A stretch of 64,000 nt of DNA from Anniella stebbinsi (lineage: Eukaryota > Chordata > Lepidosauria > Squamata > Anniellidae). The stretch is from NCBI GenBank assembly GCA_029215795.1, contig JARDYH010000002.1, forward strand, positions 44,128,001-44,192,000, read 5' to 3'. Position numbers and translations under genes: made by a program. Of this stretch, positions 12,076-23,222 are shown piece by piece. The first letter of the stretch is position 1. Each line of letters begins with the position of its first letter. Below the pieces are notes generated by a model. The model was given only the letters and a program-made list of their open reading frames with translations, did no database searches and had not been told where the DNA came from.

Positions 12076-12330
12076 GTGCCTCCCGCCGCCCGCCTCACAC
12101 CACCCTCCTGCCTCCCGCCACCGCCGCGTGACTCCCCGCTGCCCCGGTTTGCCCCCGCTGCCCCCCGGTTGGCCCGGATCGCCCCAGGGCCATCTGGTCA
12201 CCCTACTTTTGGGGGGCTAAATTTCTGGATTTGGCCCCCCAAAACAGTTTTTCCCCCCGGATGCGGATTTGCTCCCCATTTTCCGGGCATGTCCGGACAA
12301 ATCCGGGCAGATGGTCACCCTATTGGTGAT

Positions 12331-14146
12331 GCTATTCAATCACACTCTATCAAGGAGCAGCATTGGCAACCAGAGGATGTCTCAGAGGACGTGGGCACCT
12401 ACAGACTGCCAAAGGCATGCTTGGAGATGTAGTATGGGTATGTAGAGTGGCTGATTTTAAATAAAGTAGTGTTTAGCAAACCAGGTCACTATCTCTCAGT
12501 CCTAACTCAGCCCCCACTTTCCTGACCTCTTAATAACTGTCTTTGTTCTCCTTCTAACTGACTTTCCCCAACTGTCACTCACCCCACCTCCACCATTCCA
12601 TTCTAGCCATAGTTTTCAGGCATTTCTCTATTCACTCTTCTGTTTCAATAGTAAAGTCAGACTTTTACATAAAAATTATAAACGTTATCCAGTAATTCTT
12701 GCATCTGTCTTGGAATTTTGTGGTTTAGTTATATCAGGAAAAAAAACCACAGCATAAAAAAATCTCATCAAGTTAAAAAGCCCTGGTAAATATTTTTTTT
12801 AAAAAAATCACTTGGCACTTAAATGCCATTAATGCAGTCACCAGGCCAGCCTGCCTGGGAAAAAGAAATTCTTGAGCAGGGTGCCACAACTAAGAAGGCC
12901 TTCTCTCCCACGACACCTCAGATGTATTCAAAGATTAATGTTATTCAGAGAGCTAGGCTTGCACCTACAACTCCCAGCATGCCTTGAGCAGGAGGGAAGT
13001 GTGGTGCAGAAGACTTATTGGGGTTTGGCAGCCATCATCTGGAAGTAGCTCACCATCTGGGCCTGATGGCAGAGTGCCTGGGCTGCCTGCCTGGGTTACT
13101 AGGCACCATCTGCAGCAGAAGGGTAGGTGGTCACAGTTCTGGGATTGTCACCGATGGCAACGGCCAAGCTATCCGTGAGTCAGCCAGCCAGCTTCCTCAG
13201 TGTAGTGTGGACTGACTCAGCCAGACTTCACTTCCCATGACTCCCATTGGGCAGGTCTGGGCAAAAGGCATGCCAGGAGTTGTAGTTTTTGTTTTCTGTG
13301 GGAGACAAGGAAAATCATGATGATAGCTTCAAGGCTGCCCTGGCCTTGTGTTGGGGGGGGGGGGGGAGAAACTAACGTAATTTGTTTTAAAATTACCTCA
13401 CAAGCCTAGGACTGTCCTACTTTGCAGGGTTGTCATGAGGGTGAGAGAGGGAAAAAAAGAAATGAATTTAATTTGTTTAAAAGTTAACTTATAGGCCTAG
13501 CACTGGCCTGTGTTCTGGCTGCTTTCCTTTTTCCATAATAATAACTTCAGAGCACGTGCATCAACAGTTCCCCATGTTCACTGAGATCTGCTTCCATACT
13601 ATATGTTATTCGGACATCTGGGCAATGCCGGGTATATTTTGAAAACATAATTTTAGGTTTACATCTTTTTTAGCTGGTAGAAAGGGTGTTGTGTGTTCTG
13701 ATTGTTTTTGAAGTTTAGATGGCTGCTCCGGCCAAAGCATGATGGGAGATGTAGGCATTTCAGATAAAACAAAAAATGTGGTTTCTCACGAAGCTCCAAT
13801 CTAAAATACAGTTCTTATTAACATAATTTACTAACTCAACAAAACTAAAAAAAAAAAAAAAAACCAATGAAAAGATGCATAAGTTGCAGAGAAATTTATT
13901 ATTTATCAAATAAATGTTATAAACATTATTCACGGACCTGAGCAATGCCGGGCAGATCAGCTAGTATATATCTATATACCTATATATCTATATATCATAC
14001 CCATGTTCTGTTATGGCCATGTCCATCTAAAATAATCCTCTGTCAAGGCAGAAATTGATTTTAGATTTATGGGACTTTTGCAGAACTGATTCTTGCACAA
14101 GGATTAAAACCTGTTCTTGAAGGCTAAATACACAGATCACATATGA

Positions 14147-14206
<60 letters not shown>

Positions 14207-14670
14207 TCGTCTATAAACAGTACATTAAATATTTATCGCTTTTGCTACTTACTATGTCTTTTGTTTAGGTTGCTTTGGGGATATCAGCATGATTATTCTT
14301 CACTTCTTATTCCTTTTTTTCAATAATAGTAAAGTAGCATCTTCTATGCACAAATTTGCGGCAGCCTACAAGGCCAAAAGTAATCGTGATCAATATGTTT
14401 TCCAGTAAATAGAAATGTATCACCTGCGATGTTGTGGGTTGGAACAACTGTTTCAGTCAGTATTGGAGTTACACAAACTAGGTAATCTCAATTATTGCTC
14501 AGAGGAGAGAGAAACCGTTTTTCAGATGCTGTAATAAACTCCAACACCAGAGTTGTACAGCACTGTTCGATGGAAGTGATTAAATTTCCAACTTCCTTTT
14601 AAAAAAAAGGCCTATTCATACATATGTATCTTATCACACAATGTCGTTATTATCCAGTGACTCACAATTG
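12331..14670. other. Non-coding DNA with interspersed repeat remnants
   Basis: No gene is supported. It contains the second AACTCCCAGCATGCC repeat (12966-13020), a G-run near 13355, and two copies of a GAGCAATGCCGGG / GGGCAATGCCGGG motif about 315 bases apart (13620 and 13940). The second copy runs into a TATATA tract. These look like ends of an unidentified repeat. Confidence 0.45.
14147..14200. repeat. (CT)n microsatellite
   Basis: A CT-dinucleotide tract of about 54 bases with one early TTT interruption. Confidence 0.92.
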
Positions 14671-14673
14671 AAT

Positions 14674-14899
14674 GGCTGAAATAGGACAAGACGATAGTCA
14701 ATGGTGGGGTAATAATCAACTTTACAGTTGTTCATCTAGGGGGTACTCCCCCACAACATGGTAATAAATAATCAACCGTGGTGTGTGGATTAGGATCAGC
14801 GCTGAGTTGACTATGGCAACATTCGGATGACATGATAGTCAGTACAACTGACAATTGTTTCCCACCCCCAGTTGCTTATTGTGTCGTCCGAATTCACCC
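14674..14899. mobile_element. Possible Harbinger-related MITE
   Basis: The right end reads GTGTCGTCCGAATTCACCC, close to the right TIR of the large Harbinger element at 38119-44471 (GTGTCGTCCGAATTGAGCC). The left end (GGCTGAAATAGGACAAGACG) is a diverged inverse of it. The 3-bp flanks are AAT and AGT, a weak match for a target duplication. An internal ATTCGGATGACATGATAGTC repeats the terminal motif. There is no coding capacity, so it would need transposase supplied in trans. The call rests mainly on the right terminus. Confidence 0.45.
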
Positions 14900-16560
14900 A
14901 GTGTGTAAATTGTTTCAATTGAAAAGTACTGCGTTTGAGAGGTAATGCTAGGTGATATGAAAATTCCATCTACAATGTTGGAAATCTGATGGCTGTTTCA
15001 GACATGCATGTTGCCACTTTATGCTTCAGTGAGTACGTTAATAATATGTATGTGTATGTATGTGTATGTTACACTGAGTTATACCTACAAGGAATAATCC
15101 CAAACAAGATTGTTCTCAGATTTCAGGTTATCAGTTTTGCATTTGTTTGCCGTTGTATGTGGCATTATATCTGTGCATTAGGTGTCAGACGTTCACCCAA
15201 TCCAAAGATGCAGCACCTCCAGCCCACAGGAGTAATACTGCCTGTGGAGGACTCCAATCCAGTTTAGGGAGCCTCCTTGGGTTACTCCAGGGGAGCGCGC
15301 AAATCCCTTCAGCGAGTGGGGCCTCCAGGAGGAATTCCTGTTGTCAGTTCTGAGACTGGAGGTAACAGCAGAGATGAGGCCACCCCAATGAGATGATGTG
15401 CGTCGGTCACACAAAGCGAGGGACACAGCTGGCACTGACAGCACCCATGCAAGGCAAGATGGGCCACTCGACCTGTTCTCCTGGGGCTATTTTCTTGTGA
15501 CTCATCACCCCTACAGACTGCTTTTGGCCCCACAAAGGAAAACATCATGGAAAATATGTAGCTAAACATGAATAATAAATAAATAAATAAATAATAGCGC
15601 TTTGATATTTTTAGCTAGTGGACTTTGCAAATGAGTCCAGTTCAAGACCTTCAAGAGCAGTTTTAAATGCTAGTAAATTTAGGTTTGCCAACTAGATTGT
15701 GAAGCTTCTACATGGCCACTGTGCTATCATTCTATATATTGATACTGCTATTTCACTCATAGGCAAACATAAAAATATTCATATTATGGATCTTTAATTT
15801 TTGTTTTGTTTGTTTTTTAAAAAAATTGAATGTGTCTTATTTTCCTGCACTGATATTTCACTGTTAGTTTTTAACAGTTCATTCACACTCATCTTAGAAC
15901 CCAGGGGAGGATCCACTAAACTACAATAAAGTATTTAATGGAGCTGTGCCATCTGTGTTTCAGAGATTTTACTGCTAACGGAACAAAAGGACCTTGTGAT
16001 TTCAGAATAAGAGGACTGTTACTGAGTCAAAGGACCTTCAACGATGCAGTTTTTCATGTTGAAATATTCACTTCAAAATCACTGCATGAATACTTCGTAA
16101 CTTTTATAACATGCTTACTCTTTTTTTTTTGTTAGCAACCACAGCTTCTAGCATTGCTTTCTAATATAAGGAACAACAACATTCTACCTGAGATGGTTTG
16201 AAGTGAAAAGGTTAAAACATCATGCTATTGCTATACTTTTGGTGCAAAAATGTGCAAAAGTTGTGAGAATGAAAATAAAAACAAATTTCTAAAATCTAAT
16301 ATGGCAAACAATACTATGCTGCTATAGTTAATTTGTTGGGGCAGTATCCAATGGTGAGAGTGCACGGATTCAAATAGCGCTATCCGAGTGCCACTGAATC
16401 TTTCTGTTGTGCAAGTGGTGGCCCGTTACGCTTGTGCAGCCAGTAGCATGAGCAGAACAGGTTGCACAATGGGTTGCACAAAAATTATGCAAAGTCACTT
16501 CTGTAGCCATGGTTGCACAAACATTACTTTAATTGGAATCTTCTCCTGTGCATACTTTAG
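14900..16560. other. Non-coding DNA, no gene seen
   Basis: No supported gene. It contains an (AAAT)n tract at 15567-15595 and T/A-runs. 15180-15500 is somewhat GC-richer but shows no recognisable family. Confidence 0.45.
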
Positions 16561-16566
16561 AACCTA

Positions 16567-17014
16567 GGGCTCATCTATACCTAAGGGTGTAGAGGGAGGG
16601 AGGGGGAGAATCACAGACTTACCTGCTTCCGCGATCTTCCCCCACCATCTACATCGGCGTGCGACATCCTGGAAGGAAAGAGGGATGTTGCAGGTGCCAT
16701 TTTTCTTTTAACTGAAGAAGAGCCCCAAGGCCCCAATCCACAGAAAGGTAAATTAAAAAAAAACCACTCCCAAGCCCCAAACCATCCTAGGGATGGTGAA
16801 TTTGCTTCCCTTCCCCATGGGCATGGAGCTACCCTACGTGGTTCCGTACCCATTTTACAACCCAGGATAGCCCTGGTTTCTGCCATCCCGGGGTTATCCT
16901 GGGGTCATCCCTAGATCATCCCCAGCTGCCCCAGGGATCCCCTGTGTGTCATATGGACACACAGGGATGACCTAGGGATGATCCCAGGATGAATCCATTG
17001 TGTAGAGATGACCC
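16567..17014. mobile_element. Non-autonomous DNA transposon, TIR GGGCTCATCTATACC family
   Basis: The left terminus is GGGCTCATCTATACC, followed by AAGGGTGTAGAGGGAGGGAGG. The right terminus inverted reads GGGTCATCTCTACAC. The element shares order and sequence with 21379-21956: the GTAGAGGGAGGGAGGGGG block, CTTACCTGCTTCCG, a GCCATC-type and ATGGGCA block, and runs of CCAGGGATCC. No clear target duplication is visible, so the boundaries are less certain than for its relative. It has no coding capacity. Confidence 0.65.
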
Positions 17015-17479
17015 TTGTTTTTGTGAATGCAACGGAATGACAAGCGTTGGATGCTGCTCTTAGGCCTTAAGAGTGCAATCCTATGAATGAGTCTAGCCAT
17101 AATCTCATTATAGTCTTCATATGCAGCACATGAGTAAGGGTCTTAGTTTTGCAGTGGAACTCTGGAACTCTGTGTATATGAAAGATATGTAGAAAAGTGT
17201 TCTGTGAGCAGATACCAGAAGGAAGCCTCAGTAGATAGGAGGCCATAACTTCTAGTATCAAATAAGAACCTATTTATTTTAATTACCTGCATCCGTCTCA
17301 TGCCCTGTGTGGGCTGTATAGATTTAGTTACCTCCGAAGTCCTATTTTGTTTGTTTTATGACTATGTTCTCTTTTGTTTTATTATATTTTAAGATAATAT
17401 CACAATTTTCAGGTCTTATTTTGTACACTGCCTTCATATCATAGGATAAAGGGTGCTTTAAAAATGTAATCTAGTTGTT

Positions 17480-17480
<1 letters not shown>

Positions 17481-17511
<31 letters not shown>
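17481..17511. repeat. (TTA)n microsatellite
   Basis: About ten tandem TTA/ATT trinucleotides. Confidence 0.9.
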
Positions 17512-17529
17512 TGGAGAGCTGGTGTAGTA

Positions 17530-17630
17530 TAGCTGTTAAAAATGCAACCCTATGAATGTGTATTAAGAGTAAGTCTTATTAATTTTAATGGGGCTTACTC
17601 CCAAGTAAGTGAGTATCGGATTGCAGACTA
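17530..17630. repeat. Foldback repeat, 'AATCCTATG / CTTACTCCCA' family
   Basis: A short inverted-repeat element: TGCAACCCTATGAATG on the left, GGGCTTACTCCCAAGTAAGTG in the middle and ATCGGATTGCAG on the right. Similar copies occur at 20775-20985, 24393-24480, 56605-56695 and 62265-62325. The structure suggests a MITE or foldback family common in reptile DNA; its superfamily is not determined here. Confidence 0.6.
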
Positions 17631-17689
17631 AGGGTTCTACAAAAGTTCTACAAGTCCCAGCATTCCCCGAGCAAGCATGGGTTGTGCCC

Positions 17690-18472
17690 TAAGAGACTGA
17701 GCTACAACAGAATGAAATTTAATAGGGATAAATGCCAAGTTCTACACCTAGGAAAAAGAAACCAAATGCACAGTTACAAGGTGGGGGATACTTGGCTCAG
17801 CAATATACTACAAGTGTGAAAGATCTTGGAACTGTTGTAGATCACAAGCTGATCTACAGTGTGATATGACTGTAAAAAAAGCAAATGCTATTTTGGGCTG
17901 CATTAATAGAAATATAGCTTCCAAATCGTGTGATGTACTGGTTTCCCTCTATTAAGCACTGGTTAGGCCTCATCTTGAGTATTGCATCCAATTCTGGGCA
18001 CCACACTTCAAGAAGGATGCAGACAAGCTGGAGCGTGTTCAGAGGAGGGCAATGAGGATGATCAGGGGTCTGGAAACGAAGTCCTATGAGGAGAGATTGA
18101 AAGAACTAGGCATGTTTAGCCTGGAGAAGAGAAGATTGAGGGGAGACATGATAGCACTCTTCAAATACTTGAAAGGTTGTCACACAGAGGAGGGCCAGGA
18201 TCTCTTCTCGATCAACCCAGAATGCAAGACATGGAATTATGGGCTCAAGTTACAGGAAGGCAGATTCCGGCTGGACATCAGGAAAAACTTCCTGACTGTT
18301 AGAGCAGTATGAGAATGGAACCAATTACCTAGGGAGGTTGTGGGCTCTCCAACACTAGAGGCATTCAAGAGGCAGCTGGAGAGCCATCTGTCAGATATGC
18401 TTTTAGCGGGGTTGGAATCGATGGCCTTGTAGGCCCCTTCCAACTCTACTAGTCTATGATTCTATGAGTCCA
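17690..18472 (+). mobile_element. CR1-family LINE 3' end, plus orientation
   Basis: The 18052-18312 frame encodes the conserved CR1 reverse-transcriptase tail ([21 protein letters not shown], then [16 protein letters not shown]). Upstream, the same protein is visible but broken by stops (MKFNRDKCQVLHLGKRN from about 17715). The 3' terminus ends with ATGATTCTATGAG, the CR1 signature. It is a close relative of the minus-strand copy at 4178-5470. It is 5'-truncated and inactive. Confidence 0.9.
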
Positions 18473-20534
18473 ACACAGGAAGTCTCCATTTTAACTCTGC
18501 CCTTTGTGGCATGAACTTGTTAGGTGGCCTTAGGGAAGCTGCTTTCTCTTTCTCTCTCAAGCCTATTCACCCTGTCTGCATTGTGGGTTGACAATACTAC
18601 TGAGTTGACTGATAGGCTTGTATTAAGGATCACAGAAAGGTAATACACTTAAAGTACTTTGAACTCCTGTGAGCACTATACAAATGGCGTTTTTGTTGTT
18701 TGGCAACCAATTCCTACTCTTACTGCAGAATATTGTTAGCTTAGTTCAGCCATTAGGTGTGGCTTTTTTACAGTTTCTTTCCTTCTTCTGACTGAGGATT
18801 TACAATAATCTGCTATCTTGCAAAATTGTGCGTTGTTCTCTCTCTCTTTAAAAAAATAATGAAAAGATGTTTATATTTTATGAGAAGTATTCGCAATCAA
18901 GTGCTGTCAGAGTTGGACTTGTCCCTTGCTGTCACAGTAAAGTGAAGAGGAAGAAGAAGCCCACTGTATGGTTGACATCCTGCTGAATCAACAGATGCAT
19001 TGTACTAGTGAATTACCCAGGTGGCTGCTGAACGGTATGCTATACAAAACCATGGGCTGATACAAAGCATGGCCTCAGAGAACTCACCGTCTGAAAGACA
19101 AGGCACAATGGATAGGAAAGACAAGGTGACAAGAAGAAAAGAAAAGCAATTAACAAAAATAATAGTATGTTTTAGAATAGTTTAGCTGTGTCTGCATTTC
19201 TTAACAGCAGCAAAAAAAGGGGGAAAAGAAAAAAAGGAAAGAAAAAAAGGGAAAGCACATCTCAGTTTGCTACCTTTTGGTGAGAAGATTGACAATATCC
19301 CTCATACCTTGCAAATGTGAATTGCCTTTTTTAGTCACTACATGATGAAACCTGGGTGAAACTACTAGATATTTCCTCTTTTCTCAGGGAGAGGTAAGAG
19401 GAAGTAAATAAAAGAAGTGCACTTGGCCCATTCAGGGACTGTCTTTATTGCCCCGCTTCACCTGCACATAGTAGGAGATGGCAGCAACTTCCATCTTTAA
19501 AAATAAGTCGGACTTACCGGGGGCTTTTTTTGTGATGTGAAGAAGGCTAGAAACTAGAAGGAGCAGGAGGCACACGGGAGGCAGATGACATTGTGAGAGG
19601 GACCCGCGAAAATTCTTGAGTGCCCAGTAACGAGCGTGCAATAAAACGCTTGTCTGATGGAGCTCTATAACCTCTATTCATTGGACAAGACTGTGCAAAA
19701 GTTAAACAGCAGCAGCAGCAGCTATTCTGGCACAGCCTTTACAAAACTACTTTCAATGAAATCTGGGGGGAATGCAAATTAAAGCTTTATTTCAATTCAA
19801 GAATCTCTGTCTCCTTTGTGCAGTTTGCTTTTATCATTTGACAAATACTTCTTTAGCCCTCAATTGTCTTTGAATGTTATTAAATAACATTTAATTTATA
19901 AAGTTACTGTTCTGCATTTTCGGAGTACTTTTGTGAGCAGCCAAAGAGACACCACAAAGACTTTCAAACCAAAGTTTGACTTTATTTCAAACTCAATTTT
20001 CTCTTTCAGCAGCTTGGATTCCCTGTGAATTGTCCCAACTTGCCATCCTTAATTTCATCTCTTCTTTGAAGCTCACACCCTCATTTGGTATAGCATCTGC
20101 CACCATATTTTACTTGCTAGGAACTGTAGCAAATATAGGATCATAAATCAAGTCATAATGAATCAAATAACTATCAAGAGCTGGGTTAATTGCTCCCGCC
20201 CATGATGCTGTTCCATTCCCCATGGAGGGCTCTGCTCATTTCACCTGCACATGTTTTGCCAAACTGATAATTGCTAAGCTTGTGTCAGAAACACAGCCCA
20301 CATCACTTGAAATTGTTTCTGCTCTGGATGGTGACACCAAAGTTCCTGAGGAAAGAAAAGGCCCAAGTTTAGCTAATGCAGCTATTCAAAGGGACATGCA
20401 TAAATGTTGTCATATATTGAAGTGATTTTCAAATTCTTGAATTTTAGTTTTGAAATGTTTCTAATGACAAGACCATGTTTCATACCCTTACTTACAAGGC
20501 AATGAGACTGACTAAACATGGACATGTTCTAGAC

Positions 20535-20685
20535 CAGGGTTAGGCAGCCCAGTGTCCTGGTGATCCCATAATCCTTTACCAGTGGATCCATAACTCCCAT
20601 AATCCCTTAGTTCATGCTGCTTTGGGATTATGGGAGTTGTAGTCCAAAACATCTAAAAGGCAGCAGATTGCCTAGCTCTAGTTCA
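20535..20685. repeat. Foldback repeat, 'CTCCCATAATCC / TTATGGGAGTTGTAGTCC' family
   Basis: The two halves are inverse to each other (GGCAGCCCAGTG and GGCAGCAGATTGCC at the edges, and CATAACTCCCATAATCCC against GGGATTATGGGAGTTG inside). Related copies lie at 24850-24990 and 25095-25200. It is a MITE-like interspersed repeat of undetermined superfamily. Confidence 0.6.
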
Positions 20686-20774
20686 TTCTTTCTTTTATTT
20701 ATTTATGTGATAGATTTATATACTGCTGAACATACTTAAAATGTCTCCAAGCAATTTAGACTATGCTATAAGCT

Positions 20775-20985
20775 TTTAGGCTGCAATCCAAAATATTTTT
20801 AGTGTGGAGTAAACACCATTGGGCTTCATGGGGTTTATTCTGAGTAAGCATGTTTAGGGTTACACTGTTAGTTCTATGGATTTTAGTGTGGGATTTACCA
20901 CACCGACCTAGACATGTCTACTCAGAAGTAGGTCCTATCAAATTAAACGTGGTTTACTCCCAGGTAAGTGGGAGCGCAGCCTTAA
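20775..20985. repeat. Foldback repeat, 'GGCTGCAATCC' family
   Basis: GGCTGCAATCC at the left and an inverse GCGCAGCC at the right enclose GTTTATTCTGAGTAAGCATG and GTTTACTCCCAGGTAAGTGG. It appears to be two overlapping or nested copies of the same repeat as at 17530-17630. Confidence 0.55.
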
Positions 20986-21378
20986 ACATATGCAATATGT
21001 ATACGCAACTATGTTTAGAAATTACAAATGTAAGTTATTTTGAAACATTAATATTAGCCATTATAAAACTAAAACAACAATAACAAAATGTTTTGCTAAA
21101 TTAATGTGTTACTTGTTTTTCTAGGAGGGTTTATTTTCCCCCAATTTAGAGATTAAGGTTGGAATCCAGTGTCACATGAGCAGACTTCTCCATGTACTGT
21201 GAACCTTTACCCTTCTCTCCTTGCCTCTCCCTCCCTTCTACAGACCCCATGTCCCCTAAATCTGTCATGTAGGGCTCGTCAATCACCCCCTCCCAGTTGC
21301 TCTGATAGAAGCCATTTCATCAGCAGGAGGGGCTACATTTAACCCAGGTTTTACTTAGACCTCCTCTCTCTGTCTCTG

Positions 21379-21956
21379 GGCCTTTCTACACTATAAGGAT
21401 GTAGAGGGAGGGAGGGGGATGATCTTGGAAGTACCTGCTTCCGGGATCGTCATTGTAATCCACATAGGAAGTGCAATGACTCGACTTCCTCCCGGGCTGT
21501 CCCACAGTCAAGTACCGACATTTTTTTTTTAAAGGATTCAAGAAGAGTGCACTTGCATTCCAACGAACAGGTAAGCCCTTTTCTAAAAAACAAAATAACC
21601 CCCAAAATTGCCCCACCCCGCCATCCTGGGGATGGCGGACTTGCTTCCCCCCTCCCTTGATGGGCACAGAGCCGTGCGGCGCAGATCTGTGCCCATTTCT
21701 GGTGCCCACTTACTTGCGAGTAAGCGGGCACCAGGCGGGACAGGCACCCACATCTGCAGTTTCGGGACATTCCTGGGACCATGGAAAGAATTGGGTTTTC
21801 TCAGGGATCCCTTATCCTGGGGAAAACCCGTGCCCATCCCCCCTGTCCCCGGGTGTTGTGTTTGGGCCCATGACACTGGGAGTCCCTGTGTATCATTTGC
21901 ACAGATGTTGACCACCCAGGGACAGTCCCGGGTAAAGAGGCCGGTGTAGAAACAGC
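21379..21956. mobile_element. Non-autonomous DNA transposon, TIR GGGCCTTTCTACAC
   Basis: The left end is GGGCCTTTCTACACT and the right end inverted reads GGCTGTTTCTACACC. It is flanked by direct repeats TCTGTCTCT (21370-21378 and 21957-21965), 9 bp and perfect. The real duplication could be 8 or 9 bp because the flank is CT-rich, so hAT or Mutator-like are both possible. The 578-bp interior contains TACCTGCTTCC (about 21432) and CAGGTAAG (21569), and inverted CCTGGGGATGG and GGGCACC blocks. It has no coding capacity and is related to 16567-17014. Confidence 0.75.
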
Positions 21957-22559
21957 CTCTGTCTCTTTCCCACAAGCTAGAACTGGTCAGATGGGGCCTT
22001 TATCAAACCTACCCTGTTTGCTTCTGCAGGATTCCCCTCCGTTTCTTATGCGAATGTAGCCTTTTGATCACACATGGTCACTCAGCCAACTGGCCTGAAC
22101 TTGCCTGCAAATAGACAAGCCCTGTTCAGGGATATTTCGAAAGAGGAACTAAAAAAGGAGCACTCAGGGCGCAAGAACAGAGAGAGGGGACGATGTTGTG
22201 TGAAAGAATTGGATCAAATTCGCAGTGAGTGTGCTTCAAACTGCCTGTGTGATAAAAGCCATAGACAGGGGATTCTAGCAACTTTTCAGTGAAATACTTG
22301 ATTATATGTCAAAAAGAAAAAAGTTTAAACTTGCCTCTGCTGACTTCTCCACACATCAGACTTTTTAATGACGAAACCTGGAAATGGAGTTATAATCAGG
22401 CACACCAGCTGGGTCCAAGTGTTGACTTCATCATTTGTTTTATTTCTATTATGGTCAGGGACATAACCTGGAAAAACAGCTGAGATAAGCATATCATAAA
22501 CACATTTAGATTGCTAACTGAATACCATCATGTGTATAGATTCAAAGCACATTCTTTTT

Positions 22560-22668
22560 CAATATACAACTCACACAAATACTTTTTTTGGGGGGGGGGG
22601 CAGAAGCAACTATAAATAGTTGCTTCTCTTCCCCCCCCCAAAAAAAACTTATTTGTGTGAGTATATTG
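22560..22668. repeat. 109-bp near-perfect palindrome (foldback element)
   Basis: The left arm begins CAATATACAACTCACACAAA and runs through T- and G-tracts to AGAAGCAACTA. The right arm is its inverse, ending TTTGTGTGAGTATATTG, and the centre is a TATAAATA-type turn near 22612. Only a few mismatches and homopolymer-length differences separate the arms. It is too symmetrical to be ancient and is probably a young foldback MITE or a template-switch product. Confidence 0.8.
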
Positions 22669-23181
22669 GGGGAGGAACTGATTTGAATTATGGTATTCCA
22701 TGAATTATGTTTTATTTTATCTTCTTGCATGATGTATTAGGGCATTGTAAAACCATCCACGATTTATTGGTTGTAAAGTGACACAGTAAACATTTCTCTC
22801 TGGCAGGATGCAGAAAAACAAAGGAGAATGGTGGCAGAGACGGTGGTGGAGAACTCACTGTTAGCAATCAAGAAGTGGAACCTTTTGATCACTTGTGAAA
22901 AGTATATTTATTTGTATAGTAAGCCAGTGTATTAAAAAACTAAAATAAGCAAAATGAGAATGCATAAAATCATTGGGCATCCTAGCATTAATGTCCAGAT
23001 GGTGTATTCCACAGTGCTTTAATGCTGATAATCAGGGCTTGCTGAAATCAATATTCTGTTGTTAGTATTCTAGCTGAACCCTGAGTGCCTCAGTATATTC
23101 AATTTGTAGCTCATTTTCAATATTATTATTTCTTGTTGGCTACTGTGCAATGTTGCTTGTTGAACACTTGATTTTCAACAA

Positions 23182-23220
<39 letters not shown>
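23182..23220. repeat. (TTA)n microsatellite
   Basis: About thirteen ATT/TTA trinucleotides. Confidence 0.92.

Positions 23221-23222
<2 letters not shown>

Larger units (their letters stand above)
11255..12322. mobile_element. GC-rich hAT-type non-autonomous transposon, TIR TAGGGTGACCAGAT
   Basis: The left end is TAGGGTGACCAGAT and the right end is its inverse with small changes (ATGGTCACCCTA). It is flanked by perfect 8-bp direct repeats TTGGTGAT (11247-11254 and 12323-12330), the target-duplication length of the hAT superfamily. The 1068-bp interior is mostly C-rich (CGCC, CACC and CCCC runs) and non-coding. It holds two hairpin modules (about 11573-11768 and 11894-12075), each running from CTTACCTGCTG to CAGCAGGTAAG around a GGTGATGACATCATCACC core; the second has lost its centre. 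The proline/arginine-rich open frames within it are compositional artefacts. Confidence 0.88.
18473..21369. other. Non-coding DNA with foldback repeats
   Basis: No gene is supported. 19200-19260 is an A/G-rich tract. 19640-19672 holds AAAACGCTTGTCTGATGGAG, which resembles the right end of the element at 35877-36575 and may be a solo terminus. Foldback repeats lie at 20535-20685 and 20775-20985, and a short L2-like 3' end (TTTATTTATTTATG) near 20695-20765. Confidence 0.5.
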
